Of a DNA stretch of 9,386 nucleotides, positions 1 to 8,800 are shown piece by piece. Within the stretch, counting starts at the first letter, position 1, and each line of letters begins with the position of its first letter. Made by a program: the position numbers and the translations under genes. The notes under the pieces were generated by a model. It saw only the letters and a list, made by a program, of their open reading frames with translations. It searched no databases and was not told the DNA's origin. Source of the DNA: Ruminococcus flavefaciens (GTDB taxonomy: Bacteria; Bacillota_A; Clostridia; Oscillospirales; Ruminococcaceae); the NCBI GenBank assembly GCA_004556875.1, contig SFFP01000061.1:1-9386 (forward strand), given 5' to 3'.

Positions 1-2687
1 CATTATCAGAAGAAAATGCAAAGCATGAAAGCATAGGCAGTTTTTTGGGCAAGATATATGCAAAACAGCAAGAAAATGCAAAGCCTGAAAGCATAGACAG
101 TTTTTTGGGCAAGATATATGCAAAACAGCCTTTGTTTATTGTTTATTTAGGTGGCCCACATAGATATGCTGCATATAATTCTGACAATAATACTCTTGTG
201 TATAGCTTAAATGACTATTTTTATGGTTATGAGCTGCGCATAAGCAGGCTTCCGCAAAAGCAGGACAGGCTGCAGTATATTTTAGAAAAGGAATTGTATC
301 CTGTTTTAAAGAATGTGGAATTAGATATAGAATACGAAGCTCTTGTCAATTTAGTCCAACAGCAGCTGGTGCAGTTTAAGGGCGGGAACTTAGTTGTAGA
401 AGCTGCAAAACTGGCGCAGGTGCAAAGCTGCTTAGCAAAATATAAATTGTGGAAGAATGCGCCTCAGCCTGATTGCAGCAAAATAAAAAATCTGCATTTA
501 AACGTTGACGAATTAACTGGCAATCTGCTCGTGCGCGATACTGTGCGTGCGGATCTCACAGCTTACGATAAGATGCAGCTGGAGGATCCGAACCGTGGCT
601 CGTGGGAGCTTTGGGATGCGCTGCACGATGAAACGGAAAATAAGGTAGAGGTTGGAAGGTACTTCTACGCACGCGACCCGCGCACAGATATTCTCGAGGG
701 CGGGCTTGTCGGCATTGATTTTGGCACTAAGTCGACAGTCGTAGCCATTAAGGGCGATACGGAAACGATTACACCGATTCGCGTGGGCAGCGGACAGCTC
801 GACGCAGCAGTCAAAGCCAAGCATTACGAAAACCCGACGGTTATGGAGTTCATAGATATTGAAAGCTTTATGCAGGCTTATGCCAGCCGTGAGGGAAGAC
901 CGCTGACCAGCTGGGCAGATATCACTACTTCCCATACTGCTTTTGAGGACTGGAATAATATTGATAAGACAGAGAATTATTTTGCTTTCTTTGGCGAGCT
1001 GAAGCAATGGGCAGGCGACAGCAGCAGAAATATCCGTATCCGCGACAAGAAGAAAAAAGAAATTCTGCTGCCGCCTTATGCCGAGTTACATGAGGGAGAC
1101 TTTGACCCGATAGAGATTTACGCCTATTACATTGGCTTGTATATCAATAATATGCATCGTGGCAAGATTTTTATGGAATATCTGCTTTCCTTCCCTGTGA
1201 CCTATACGCTTGATGTACGCAAGCGTATTTTAAACAGTTTTCGGAGAGGCCTCAGGCATTCTCTGCCCCAAGGCATTGTGCAGGACGAGCAATGTATGCA
1301 GAAATTCCATGTAGAGCAGGGCGTGGGCGAGCCTGCGGCTTATGCTGTTTGTGCTTTGCAGGAGTATCACCTGCGTCCGCAAAATGATGAAAAAATAGCT
1401 TATGCTGTTTTTGATTTTGGCGGCGGTACGACGGATTTTGATTTTGGCATCTGGCGCAAGGCGAAGGTGCCGAAGGAGAGACGCTTTAACTACGTCATCG
1501 AGCATTTTGGCGATGGTGGCGACAAGTATCTTGGCGGTGAGAATTTGCTGGAGCTTTTGGCTTTTGAAGTGTTTAAGGCCAATGCAGATGCTTTGCGCAA
1601 GACCGGGATAAGCTTCTTTTGTCCGCCAGAGTGCAAGGAGTTTTCCGGCAGCGAGGTTTTATTGAGAAATTCCCAAGAGGCACGCAGCAATATGCGCTCA
1701 CTGATGGAAAAGCTGCGTCCCTTCTGGGAAGGCAGAGCTGTGGAGGCTGATGCTTATACGACTAGAAGAGATACGTCAGAGGCACAAAAGCAGGAAATAA
1801 CCTATTTTAAAGATGGGCAACTTAAGCTGTCTTTATTTAAAAACGATGGCAGCGTCGCAGAAAATTTTTCGCTTCGTACTGACGAAGCGAAACTGAAAAA
1901 GATTTTGGAGCAGCGTATTTATCAAGGTGTAGATGCCTTCTTTGATGCACTGATAAAAAATAGCAGTAAGTATGCAGCGGCGCTTGGTGAAGACGAGCAG
2001 CGGCATGGGATTTCCAAAATCAATGTATTTTTAGCCGGTAATTCCAGCAAATCGTTGATTTTGAAGGCTGTTTTCCAAAAGCTGATTACTAAATATCAAA
2101 ATGAAATCAGCAAAAGAGTTGCGCAGAAGGATATGAAGGAGTTCATAGAGCTGTTCCCGCCTTTGGGAACAGAGGAGGCTGCTGCCAAGCTCAAGGAGCT
2201 GAAGGTCAGCGAGGATTTGCAGGTCGCAGAAAGGCCGACGGCGAAAACGGGCGTGGCTATTGGTCTGGTAAAATGCCGCCCAGGTTCCAAAATCAAGGTT
2301 ATCAATGAGCGCAAGGCTGACGAGGAAATAAAATTCAGCTGCTTCCTTGGCGATAAGGATGAGGACGGTTATTTTGCAGCGCTGATGACTAGCGAGCAGC
2401 AATATAATGTTTGGATTCCGTACTGGGATGCAGGAGATGCTTCCTTTGAGTTTTATTACACGAAATCCGCAACAGCAGGCAGAAGCAAGGGCTTGCGCGT
2501 TGAAAATAATACGATGGTCAAAAACTGCCATCTGCGCCTGCCGCAGGAGGCTGTCAACGAGGACTGGACGATTTATCTGCGTGCCGTTGCACCTGCTACC
2601 ATAGAATATACCGTGGCAGCAGATGATGAGGCATTGAAGCGGGAGGAGTTTAAGTTCTCTCCGCTGAAGGTTAAGCTGGAGTATTAA
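1..2687 (+). CDS. Hsp70/actin-fold ATPase paralog A, 5' end outside window
   Basis: The frame is open from base 3 to TAA at 2685-2687 (894 codons in the window). No in-frame ATG occurs before about base 570 and no ribosome site precedes the TTG at 45, so the true start lies upstream of the window. Hsp70-type nucleotide-binding motifs appear in order: phosphate-1 GIDFGTKST (711-737); ELKQWAGD (996-1019), whose Lys aligns with the DnaK catalytic Lys; GEPAAYAV (1326-1349), with the catalytic Glu; phosphate-2 FDFGGGTTDFDFG (1410-1448); GGDKYLGGEN (1515-1544); and the adenosine motif VFLAGNSSKS (2025-2054). The fold ends near KTGVAIGLV, about 2244-2270. All catalytic positions are intact, so an active ATPase is likely. 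About 220 unrecognised residues precede the ATPase and about 138 follow it; no DnaK-type substrate-binding domain is recognisable. The N-terminal part carries a 20-residue tandem repeat. The next gene is a paralog, ungapped against it from 578 to 1462. Function is unknown; a chaperone-like or filament-forming switch is inferred. A distant resemblance to SrfB-type actin-like proteins is possible but not shown. Confidence 0.85.
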   Translation, partial: LSEENAKHESIGSFLGKIYAKQQENAKPESIDSFLGKIYAKQPLFIVYLGGPHRYAAYNSDNNTLVYSLNDYFYGYELRISRLPQKQDRLQYILEKELYPVLKNVELDIEYEALVNLVQQQLVQFKGGNLVVEAAKLAQVQSCLAKYKLWKNAPQPDCSKIKNLHLNVDELTGNLLVRDTVRADLTAYDKMQLEDPNRGSWELWDALHDETENKVEVGRYFYARDPRTDILEGGLVGIDFGTKSTVVAIKGDTETITPIRVGSGQLDAAVKAKHYENPTVMEFIDIESFMQAYASREGRPLTSWADITTSHTAFEDWNNIDKTENYFAFFGELKQWAGDSSRNIRIRDKKKKEILLPPYAELHEGDFDPIEIYAYYIGLYINNMHRGKIFMEYLLSFPVTYTLDVRKRILNSFRRGLRHSLPQGIVQDEQCMQKFHVEQGVGEPAAYAVCALQEYHLRPQNDEKIAYAVFDFGGGTTDFDFGIWRKAKVPKERRFNYVIEHFGDGGDKYLGGENLLELLAFEVFKANADALRKTGISFFCPPECKEFSGSEVLLRNSQEARSNMRSLMEKLRPFWEGRAVEADAYTTRRDTSEAQKQEITYFKDGQLKLSLFKNDGSVAENFSLRTDEAKLKKILEQRIYQGVDAFFDALIKNSSKYAAALGEDEQRHGISKINVFLAGNSSKSLILKAVFQKLITKYQNEISKRVAQKDMKEFIELFPPLGTEEAAAKLKELKVSEDLQVAERPTAKTGVAIGLVKCRPGSKIKVINERKADEEIKFSCFLGDKDEDGYFAALMTSEQQYNVWIPYWDAGDASFEFYYTKSATAGRSKGLRVENNTMVKNCHLRLPQEAVNEDWTIYLRAVAPATIEYTVAADDEALKREEFKFSPLKVKLEY
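10..129 (+). repeat. 60-bp tandem in-frame duplication in paralog A
   Basis: Bases 10-69 and 70-129 form two adjacent 60-bp units matching at 58 of 60 positions. The mismatches are at 25/85 and 37/97. The length is a multiple of three, so the reading frame is kept. The encoded 20-residue units (codons 9-68 and 69-128) differ at three residues: E/Q, H/P and G/D. Each unit ends in SFLGKIYAKQ. Further copies could lie upstream of the window. In paralog B the aligned position has only one related segment (LLQKLYSRD, residues 156-164), so the extra copy is specific to paralog A and probably recent. Confidence 0.95.
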
Positions 2688-2730
2688 GCAGCTTTGTTAA
2701 CGAGAGCATGAGTAAAGGAGCTATAAATTC

Positions 2731-5700
2731 ATGAAGAAGAACAAGAATCGCCGCATGATGGCAAAAAATTTTGGGGGGGTGGAAGCTATGCAGGAGGTGA
2801 ATGAGATGCCGAACCTAACAGCGAAGCCGGAAAGCTACGCAAACATTTCTCCTGCTGGCACAACAATAAAAAGGGTGCAGCAGCTGCCTATTGAGGAAAA
2901 TCTGCTGAAATTTTTCGGCGGTATTATGAATTTCCAAGACAGGCTGCCCGCTTTAATGGAAAAGGTAGAAGATTGGTTGAACTCGCAAAAAGAGGTTATT
3001 CGCTTCAGCAACTGCCACGTGCTGCTGCCGCCTGCCCCTGAAGCGCATTTTATTTTTGAGGATGCGGCGAAGTTAAGTCTGAAGACGGAGTATACGTTTC
3101 GCAATCATAGTGGAAAATGCGATCAGCCTGAGCTTCCTGTGAAGGGCTTAAAATTTGACTTTATGGATTTTGATGATTTTACCAAAATACAAAAGCTTCT
3201 TCAAAAACTATATAGTCGTGATTACTACACTCTTTATATTAAAAAGGGAAAATACTTTGCCTATATATACAAAAATAGTGATGGTTTTCGCGGCTTTAAT
3301 GGTTACGACCAATATTATGCTCTTGATTTGCTTATTTGCCGTATTCCTTCTAAACAAAAACGCCTTACCTTTATTTTGGACAAGGGCTTGGTACCTGTTA
3401 TTACTGATATAGAGGTGCGCAAGGTTTATTTATTGTTGCAGGTATTAAAAGAAAAAGCACTTTTGACTGTAGCAAATAATCAAATTACTGTTGCATGGCA
3501 GAAAAAGAGCGAGCTGGCGAAGGTTTTGCAAGAATTAGGTTATTGGCAAGAGCCAAAAAGCAAGCAGGAATTAGACAAGGCTTTAAATGAGCTGAGCAAA
3601 AATGCAGATGCTGCTTTGGTAGATGACTTGCAGGCTTCTTTGCTGGCGTGCGATAAGATGCGCTTTGATCTTACGGAATATGACAAGATGCTGCTGGAGG
3701 ATCCGAACCGTGGCTCCTGGGAGCTTTGGGATGCAGTAATTAAGCAGGAAAGAATGCTGCCGACAGCAACCCGCTCCTTTTACGCACGCGACCCTCGCCG
3801 CGACATCGTGGACGGAGGAGTGGTCGGCATTGATTTTGGTACGAAGTCGACAGTCGTTATGACACAGGACGACAGCGATGCCATCGAGCCTGTGCGCATT
3901 GGTATCGGCAATGTGCAGGCAGAGCCGAAAATCAAGGATTACGAAAATCCGACGGTCATGGAATTTATTGATATAGCAAGCTTCGAGAATGCTTATCAGC
4001 AGTCTGGCGGCAGACCGCTGACGCATTGGGAGGACGCCACCTCTTCGCATACAGCCTTTGATGATTGGAAAAACAATAAAAGCTCAGGCAATTATTTCTC
4101 GTTTTTTGCGGAGCTTAAGCAATGGGCAGGCGACCCGGAGCGCAGAGTGCGTGTCCGCGATACCAAGGGCAAGGAAATTGATCTGCCGCCTTATGCGGAG
4201 CTGCCGGAAAACAGCTTTGATCCGATAGAGCTATATGCTTATTATATCGGTCTTTATATCAACAATCAGTATACCAAGCGTATTTACATGGAATACCTGC
4301 TCTCCTTCCCTGTGACCTATACGCTTGAGGTGCGCAACCGCATTTTAAAGAGCTTCCGTAAGGGTATCATGCGTTCTCTGCCTATGGCAGTTCTGCAGGA
4401 CAAGCAGTGCATGGAGCAGTTCAGCGTGGAGCAGGGCGTGAGCGAGCCTGCGGCATATGCCGTCTGTGCTTTGCAGGAGTATAAGCTGTTCCCAAAGGAA
4501 AATGAAAAAATAGCCTATGCAATTTTTGATTTTGGCGGCGGTACGACGGACTTTGATTTTGGCATCTGGCGCAAGGCAAACGGCGTTAAGGAACGCAGAT
4601 ACCATTATGTCATTGAGCATTTTGGCGATGGCGGTGACAAGTATCTAGGCGGCGAGAATCTGCTGGAGCTATTAGCGTTTCATGTTTTTTGCAAAAATAA
4701 GGCTTTGCTGCGCAAGGAAAACATTGCCTTTGTTAAGCCGCCGGAGTGCGAGCGCTTCGTGGGCTATGAGGGCCTGCTGTCCGATTCGCAGGAAGCGTAT
4801 AGCAATATGCGTCAGCTGATGGAAAGGCTACGCGGCTTCTGGGAAGGCGAGCTGCCTGAAGCTAGTAAAGGACAGGTGCAAAATGGAGTGCAGCTCACGA
4901 AGCCGGCGGCATCACCCTGGTTCCGTGATGGCAAGCTCAAGATAGAGTTGTTTACTAATTCCGGTGAGACGAAGGCTGTAGATTTGCTGCTTAATAGCGA
5001 GGAGCTGACGAAGGTTTTGCGCACGAGGATTGAGCAGGGCGTGGAAAGCTTTTTTGATGCCTTGCTGGTCAACTTCAGCAAGGATAAATATTATGAGGTT
5101 GCGAAGGAAAGCAAGAGCATTAATATTTTTCTCGCAGGCAACTCCAGCAAATCGCCCATTCTGCAGGCTGTCTTTAAGGAAAAGATTGCTAAGCTTAAAG
5201 ACAAAATTAAGGCCAAAAGCGCCAGACGCAGCTATGAAATTTTGACAGGCGGCGATGTCATTAAACTCTATCAGCCTTTGGGAGCAGATAATAGCCAAAA
5301 GATAAATGATGTTACCAATAAGCTGAAGCGACCGACGGGCAAGACAGGCGTTGCTATTGGCTTGGTACAGTGTCGCAAGGGCTCGACGATTAAGGTTATC
5401 AGCGAAAAGAAGGCAGAAGAGGAAATCAAGTTTAAGTTCTTTGTCGGCTATAGTGATGAGCATGGTTATTTTGAGTCGTTGTTGAACGGGGATAGCAAAT
5501 ATAACGAATGGGTTGCTTATCTTGATGCCGGAGAAGACCGTTTTGAATTTTATTATACGAGTTCTACGTCTGCCGGAAGGAAGAATGGCCTTTTGGTCAA
5601 AGAGGGCAAAAAGAGCCGCCAAAAGCTTCCTCCCGCAGCGGTGAACGAGGACTGGATGATTTATCTGTGTGCTGTTGCACCGAATAAAATTGCCTATGCT

Positions 5701-5775
5701 GTAGCTGAGAACAACGAAGCCTTGCAGAGAAAAGAATTTAAGTTTGGGCCGGTAGAGGTTGAGTTGAATTATTAA
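2731..5775 (+). CDS. Hsp70/actin-fold ATPase paralog B (1014 aa)
   Basis: This is the full-length paralog of the preceding gene, 43 bases downstream of it. AAAGGAG at 2714-2720 lies 10 bases before the ATG at 2731; an in-frame ATG at 2806 (Met26) has a stronger site. Residues 1-30 are basic and polar. Residues about 50-155 have no counterpart visible in paralog A within the window. Residues about 157-335 are a divergent version of A's N-terminal domain, ending in the shared block LLEDPNRGSWELWDA. The ATPase spans about 362-880: phosphate-1 with Asp368, ELKQWAGD with Lys463, SEPAAYAV with Glu572, phosphate-2 FDFGGGTTDFDFG with Asp600 and Asp607, GGDKYLGGEN near 633-642, and adenosine motif IFLAGNSSKS with Gly803. 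The last 135 residues match A's C-terminus, ending in EFKFGPVEVELNY, and do not resemble a DnaK substrate-binding domain. All key residues are present, so ATP binding and hydrolysis are expected; the protein role is unknown. The pair may form a heteromer. No signal peptide or membrane span is seen, so it is probably cytosolic. Confidence 0.9.
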   Translation: MKKNKNRRMMAKNFGGVEAMQEVNEMPNLTAKPESYANISPAGTTIKRVQQLPIEENLLKFFGGIMNFQDRLPALMEKVEDWLNSQKEVIRFSNCHVLLPPAPEAHFIFEDAAKLSLKTEYTFRNHSGKCDQPELPVKGLKFDFMDFDDFTKIQKLLQKLYSRDYYTLYIKKGKYFAYIYKNSDGFRGFNGYDQYYALDLLICRIPSKQKRLTFILDKGLVPVITDIEVRKVYLLLQVLKEKALLTVANNQITVAWQKKSELAKVLQELGYWQEPKSKQELDKALNELSKNADAALVDDLQASLLACDKMRFDLTEYDKMLLEDPNRGSWELWDAVIKQERMLPTATRSFYARDPRRDIVDGGVVGIDFGTKSTVVMTQDDSDAIEPVRIGIGNVQAEPKIKDYENPTVMEFIDIASFENAYQQSGGRPLTHWEDATSSHTAFDDWKNNKSSGNYFSFFAELKQWAGDPERRVRVRDTKGKEIDLPPYAELPENSFDPIELYAYYIGLYINNQYTKRIYMEYLLSFPVTYTLEVRNRILKSFRKGIMRSLPMAVLQDKQCMEQFSVEQGVSEPAAYAVCALQEYKLFPKENEKIAYAIFDFGGGTTDFDFGIWRKANGVKERRYHYVIEHFGDGGDKYLGGENLLELLAFHVFCKNKALLRKENIAFVKPPECERFVGYEGLLSDSQEAYSNMRQLMERLRGFWEGELPEASKGQVQNGVQLTKPAASPWFRDGKLKIELFTNSGETKAVDLLLNSEELTKVLRTRIEQGVESFFDALLVNFSKDKYYEVAKESKSINIFLAGNSSKSPILQAVFKEKIAKLKDKIKAKSARRSYEILTGGDVIKLYQPLGADNSQKINDVTNKLKRPTGKTGVAIGLVQCRKGSTIKVISEKKAEEEIKFKFFVGYSDEHGYFESLLNGDSKYNEWVAYLDAGEDRFEFYYTSSTSAGRKNGLLVKEGKKSRQKLPPAAVNEDWMIYLCAVAPNKIAYAVAENNEALQRKEFKFGPVEVELNY
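2773..2779 (+). repeat. G7 homopolymer in the 5' end of paralog B
   Basis: Seven consecutive G residues lie within codons 15-17 of the 2731 start, upstream of the alternative start at 2806. Slippage here would frameshift a protein begun at 2731 but leave one begun at 2806 unaffected. Seven G is short for a phase-variable tract, so this is only a possibility. Confidence 0.4.
2792..2797 (+). promoter_or_regulatory. Internal AGGAGG ribosome site, alternative start of paralog B
   Basis: A full AGGAGG lies 8 bases before the in-frame ATG at 2806 (Met26, MPNLTAKPES). It is a stronger match than AAAGGAG at 2714-2720, which serves the ATG at 2731. The residues between the two starts are basic, and no other part of the paralog pair can be compared here. 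The real start may therefore be 2806, or both starts may be used to give two forms 25 residues apart. Confidence 0.5.
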
Positions 5776-5816
5776 GCAGTATGCGTAAGTGTGATGAAGC
5801 AGAAGGAGCGTACTAA

Positions 5817-8800
5817 ATGGATAATGATGTGAAAATTTTAGATGTGCTTAACCAGTCGCATAAGTATTATTTCAGCAATAGCAGGCTTGGGTTGGGCAGC
5901 AGTCAGGATATCACGGAAAGAGATATTGTTCTTTATCGGATTGATGAAATCACCTTTGAAGAAGAGGCACCGCGTAAGGAAGCTTTGGAGAATGTATTGA
6001 GCTCTGTGCGGATTCCGGGCGTAAACTTTCTGTATCTTATCGTGGGTGATGCCAAGGGCGTAAAATTTTATTATGGCCTTTCCAAAAATCCGTCAGAAGC
6101 CATCAATGACGATTTGCTTTTGAGTGATATCGGACGCAATGTGCTGATGGCAAGTATTAAGGGTAATTTCCGTGGCTGTAAGGTGCAGGAGGTCAACCCG
6201 GAAGAGGCAGAGCCTGTGTTGAATAAGGTGCGGCACATGAAGTATGCTTCGCGTATTGAGGGCGTAGCAGGAACGATTAAGGATAACGAAGAGTTCCAGA
6301 GCGTAGACCGCCTGGTCGACGTGATGCAGGGCGAGGAGTTCTGCCTGCTGCTGGTGGCGAAGGCTTTGCAGCCTGATAGCATCTGTGAACTGGAGCAGAC
6401 ACTGCAGGAAGCCTATACGACGGTCAGTCCTTTGGCGAAGTATAGCCTGCAGGAAGGCAGCTCGGAGGGCAAGTCGAAGTCGCAAAGCTGGACAAAGGGA
6501 GAAAATTCCAGCTCGTCAGTAAGCCATAGTAAAAGCACTGGTGAAAACAAGGGGTGGTCGAAGGGAGTAAGTACTAACAACAGCGTTTCTACGACTACCA
6601 GCAGTAGTTCCGGGGGCTCCTCAAGCTCGACTAGCAGTTCTAAGCAGTCTTCTACTGGCGGCGGAGAAAGCAAGGGTGAAAGTGGCGGAACGAATTCTTC
6701 GAGTTCGGACAGTACAAGCTCTACTAAGGGCGATAGCCACAGTGTTTCAGATCAGGAAGGCACAAATAGCAGTACTTCCAAAACCTATTCACGCGAATAT
6801 TTGAATAAAAAAGCAGGAGAATGGATAAAGTATTGCGATGAGGTCATCTTCCCGCGTCTGGATTATGGCAAGGGCAAGGGCATCTTTCTTTCTGCAATTT
6901 ATGTGCTGACGAAGAATAAGCCTGCGCTGATTAAGCTCGAAAATACTGCTTTAGCTTTATATTCCGGCAAGCAAGGCAACAAGGTGCCTTTGCGTTCCAA
7001 TAAGCTTGATGCGAGCGACAGAGCAGCGGTGAAGAATTACCAGCTGCCGCGGGGGCATTTTGCTAAAGCGATTTCCGAAGAGGAAAAGCTGGCACGGGCG
7101 ATGCTTTCCCAGCCTGTGGACTGCAGTCGGGACTTTGCACTGTGCAATTGGATTACCACTAATGAGCTTTCGATGCTGGCAGGCCTGCCGCAAAAAGAGG
7201 TTATTGGTATGCGTCTGCGTGAAGAGGTGGAGTTCGGACTGAACTATACTGAACCGGAGCAAGAAGATTGTATTTATCTTGGCAATTTGGTACAAAATGG
7301 CAATGAGGTCGAAAGAACACCGATATATCTGGATAAGGATGTCCTGGATAAGCACATTTTTATCGCTGGCGTAACGGGCAGCGGCAAAACAACAACCTGC
7401 CATAAGATTTTGCTGCAAAGCAAGCTGCCGTTTTTGGTTATCGAGCCTGCGAAAACAGAATACCGCATTTTGCGCAATAACCCGGCCTGCAAGGATTTGC
7501 TTGTTTTTACCCTGGGAAATGAAAAGGCAGCTCCGTTCAGACTGAATCCGTTTGAGTTTTTGCCACATGAAAATATCACATCGCATGTAGATATGATTAA
7601 AGCCAGCATTGAGGCAGCTTTTGACATGGAAGCAGCAATTCCGCAGCTGATTGAAACAATTCTGTACAAATGCTATGAGGATTATGGCTGGGATATTACC
7701 ACGAACAAGAATAGCAAGTATGCCGATCCCTTTGCCGATGGTGTTTTTGCCTTTCCGACAATGGGCGATTTGTTGAACAATATTGAAAAGGTTGTTAAGG
7801 AGCAGGGCTTCGACGAACGCTTGAAGAATGATTATATAGGCTCTATCCGTGCGCGCCTGCAAAGTCTGGTGATTGGCTCTAAGGGCTTGATGCTTAATAC
7901 GCGGCGCTCTATAAATTTTGCGGATTTATTAGACCGCAAGGTGGTTCTGGAGCTGGAAGGAATTAAAAATGGCAATGAAAAGGCTTTGATTATGGGCTTT
8001 GTTCTTGCTGCCTTCAATGAGGCGGTAAAGGCTCGTTATCTGCATGATAAAAAGGCTCATGCACACATCATTCTTGTAGAAGAATCGCACAGGCTGCTCA
8101 GCAAATATATGCCTGGCGACAGCCAAAATAAGAAGCAAGGCGTAGAAACCTTCTCGGATATGCTGGCAGAAATTCGTAAATATGGCGAAGGGCTTATTAT
8201 CGTTGACCAGATTCCGAATAAGCTGGCGCCGGACGTGCTCAAAAATACGAATACCAAAATCGTACACCGTCTGTTTGCCCAAGATGATAAGGAAGCCGTG
8301 GGCAATACGATGGCTTTGAAGGAGGAGCAGAAGGAGTTCTTGTCGAATTTGAACGCCGGCAGGGCGATTATGTTTTCGGATAATTATGGGCAGGCACTGC
8401 AGGTGCAGATTAAAGCAGACACCAGCACAGAAAATGCACCCTTGGCAGATGAAGAGCTGACGTGTGCAGCATTTGATTATTATCAGCGCTGCGTATTTAA
8501 AAATGTAAAAATAAATGCGCAGAATCTGACTCCAGAGCAGAAGGTGAAGGCCGTAGAGTTACTGTGCAATGATAATGGTATTCCTGCGAATATTATGCGT
8601 AGAGTTAATGAGCATAAGGACGCTTGGAATGAGTACTATGCAACAATGCTGCGCAGCGTAGTAGAAGATAAAATTATCTCGTTAGCTGACATTGTTGCTT
8701 GGGGACTGGCAGCTGTGGACCATGCTCAGAAGGACGATAACAATATCAAACAGGCCTTTGCTGAGTATTTTACTGCGTATATGCAGGGAGAAAAGGCAGA

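Noticed and set aside
45..47. TTG as the start codon of paralog A
   Set aside because: No ribosome site precedes it, it lies inside the first copy of a repeat whose second copy has the same TTG as an internal Leu, and the frame stays open to the window edge. The start is upstream.
2688..2730. Terminator or promoter in the gaps between genes
   Set aside because: The gaps of 20-43 bases contain ribosome sites but no clear GC-rich hairpin followed by a T run, and no convincing -35/-10 pair.
4912..5622. Antisense frame of 236 codons opposite paralog B
   Set aside because: It overlaps conserved Hsp70-like coding sequence and looks like a by-product of + strand codon bias. Paralog A has a corresponding but poorly matching antisense frame.
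6447..6794. Serine-rich region as a DNA microsatellite
   Set aside because: Serine codons are mixed and no fixed DNA unit recurs, so it is protein-level low complexity and not a nucleotide repeat array.
6957..7862. Long antisense frame of 301 codons opposite the HerA-like gene
   Set aside because: It mirrors the motor-domain coding sequence, has no recognisable domain or good ribosome site, and similar antisense shadows occur opposite the paralogs. The + strand motifs explain the sequence.
8067..8090. Glu in place of Asp in the Walker B of the HerA-like ATPase (IILVEESH)
   Set aside because: From memory, EE-type Walker B motifs are common among DUF87 relatives, so this is unlikely to mean loss of activity.
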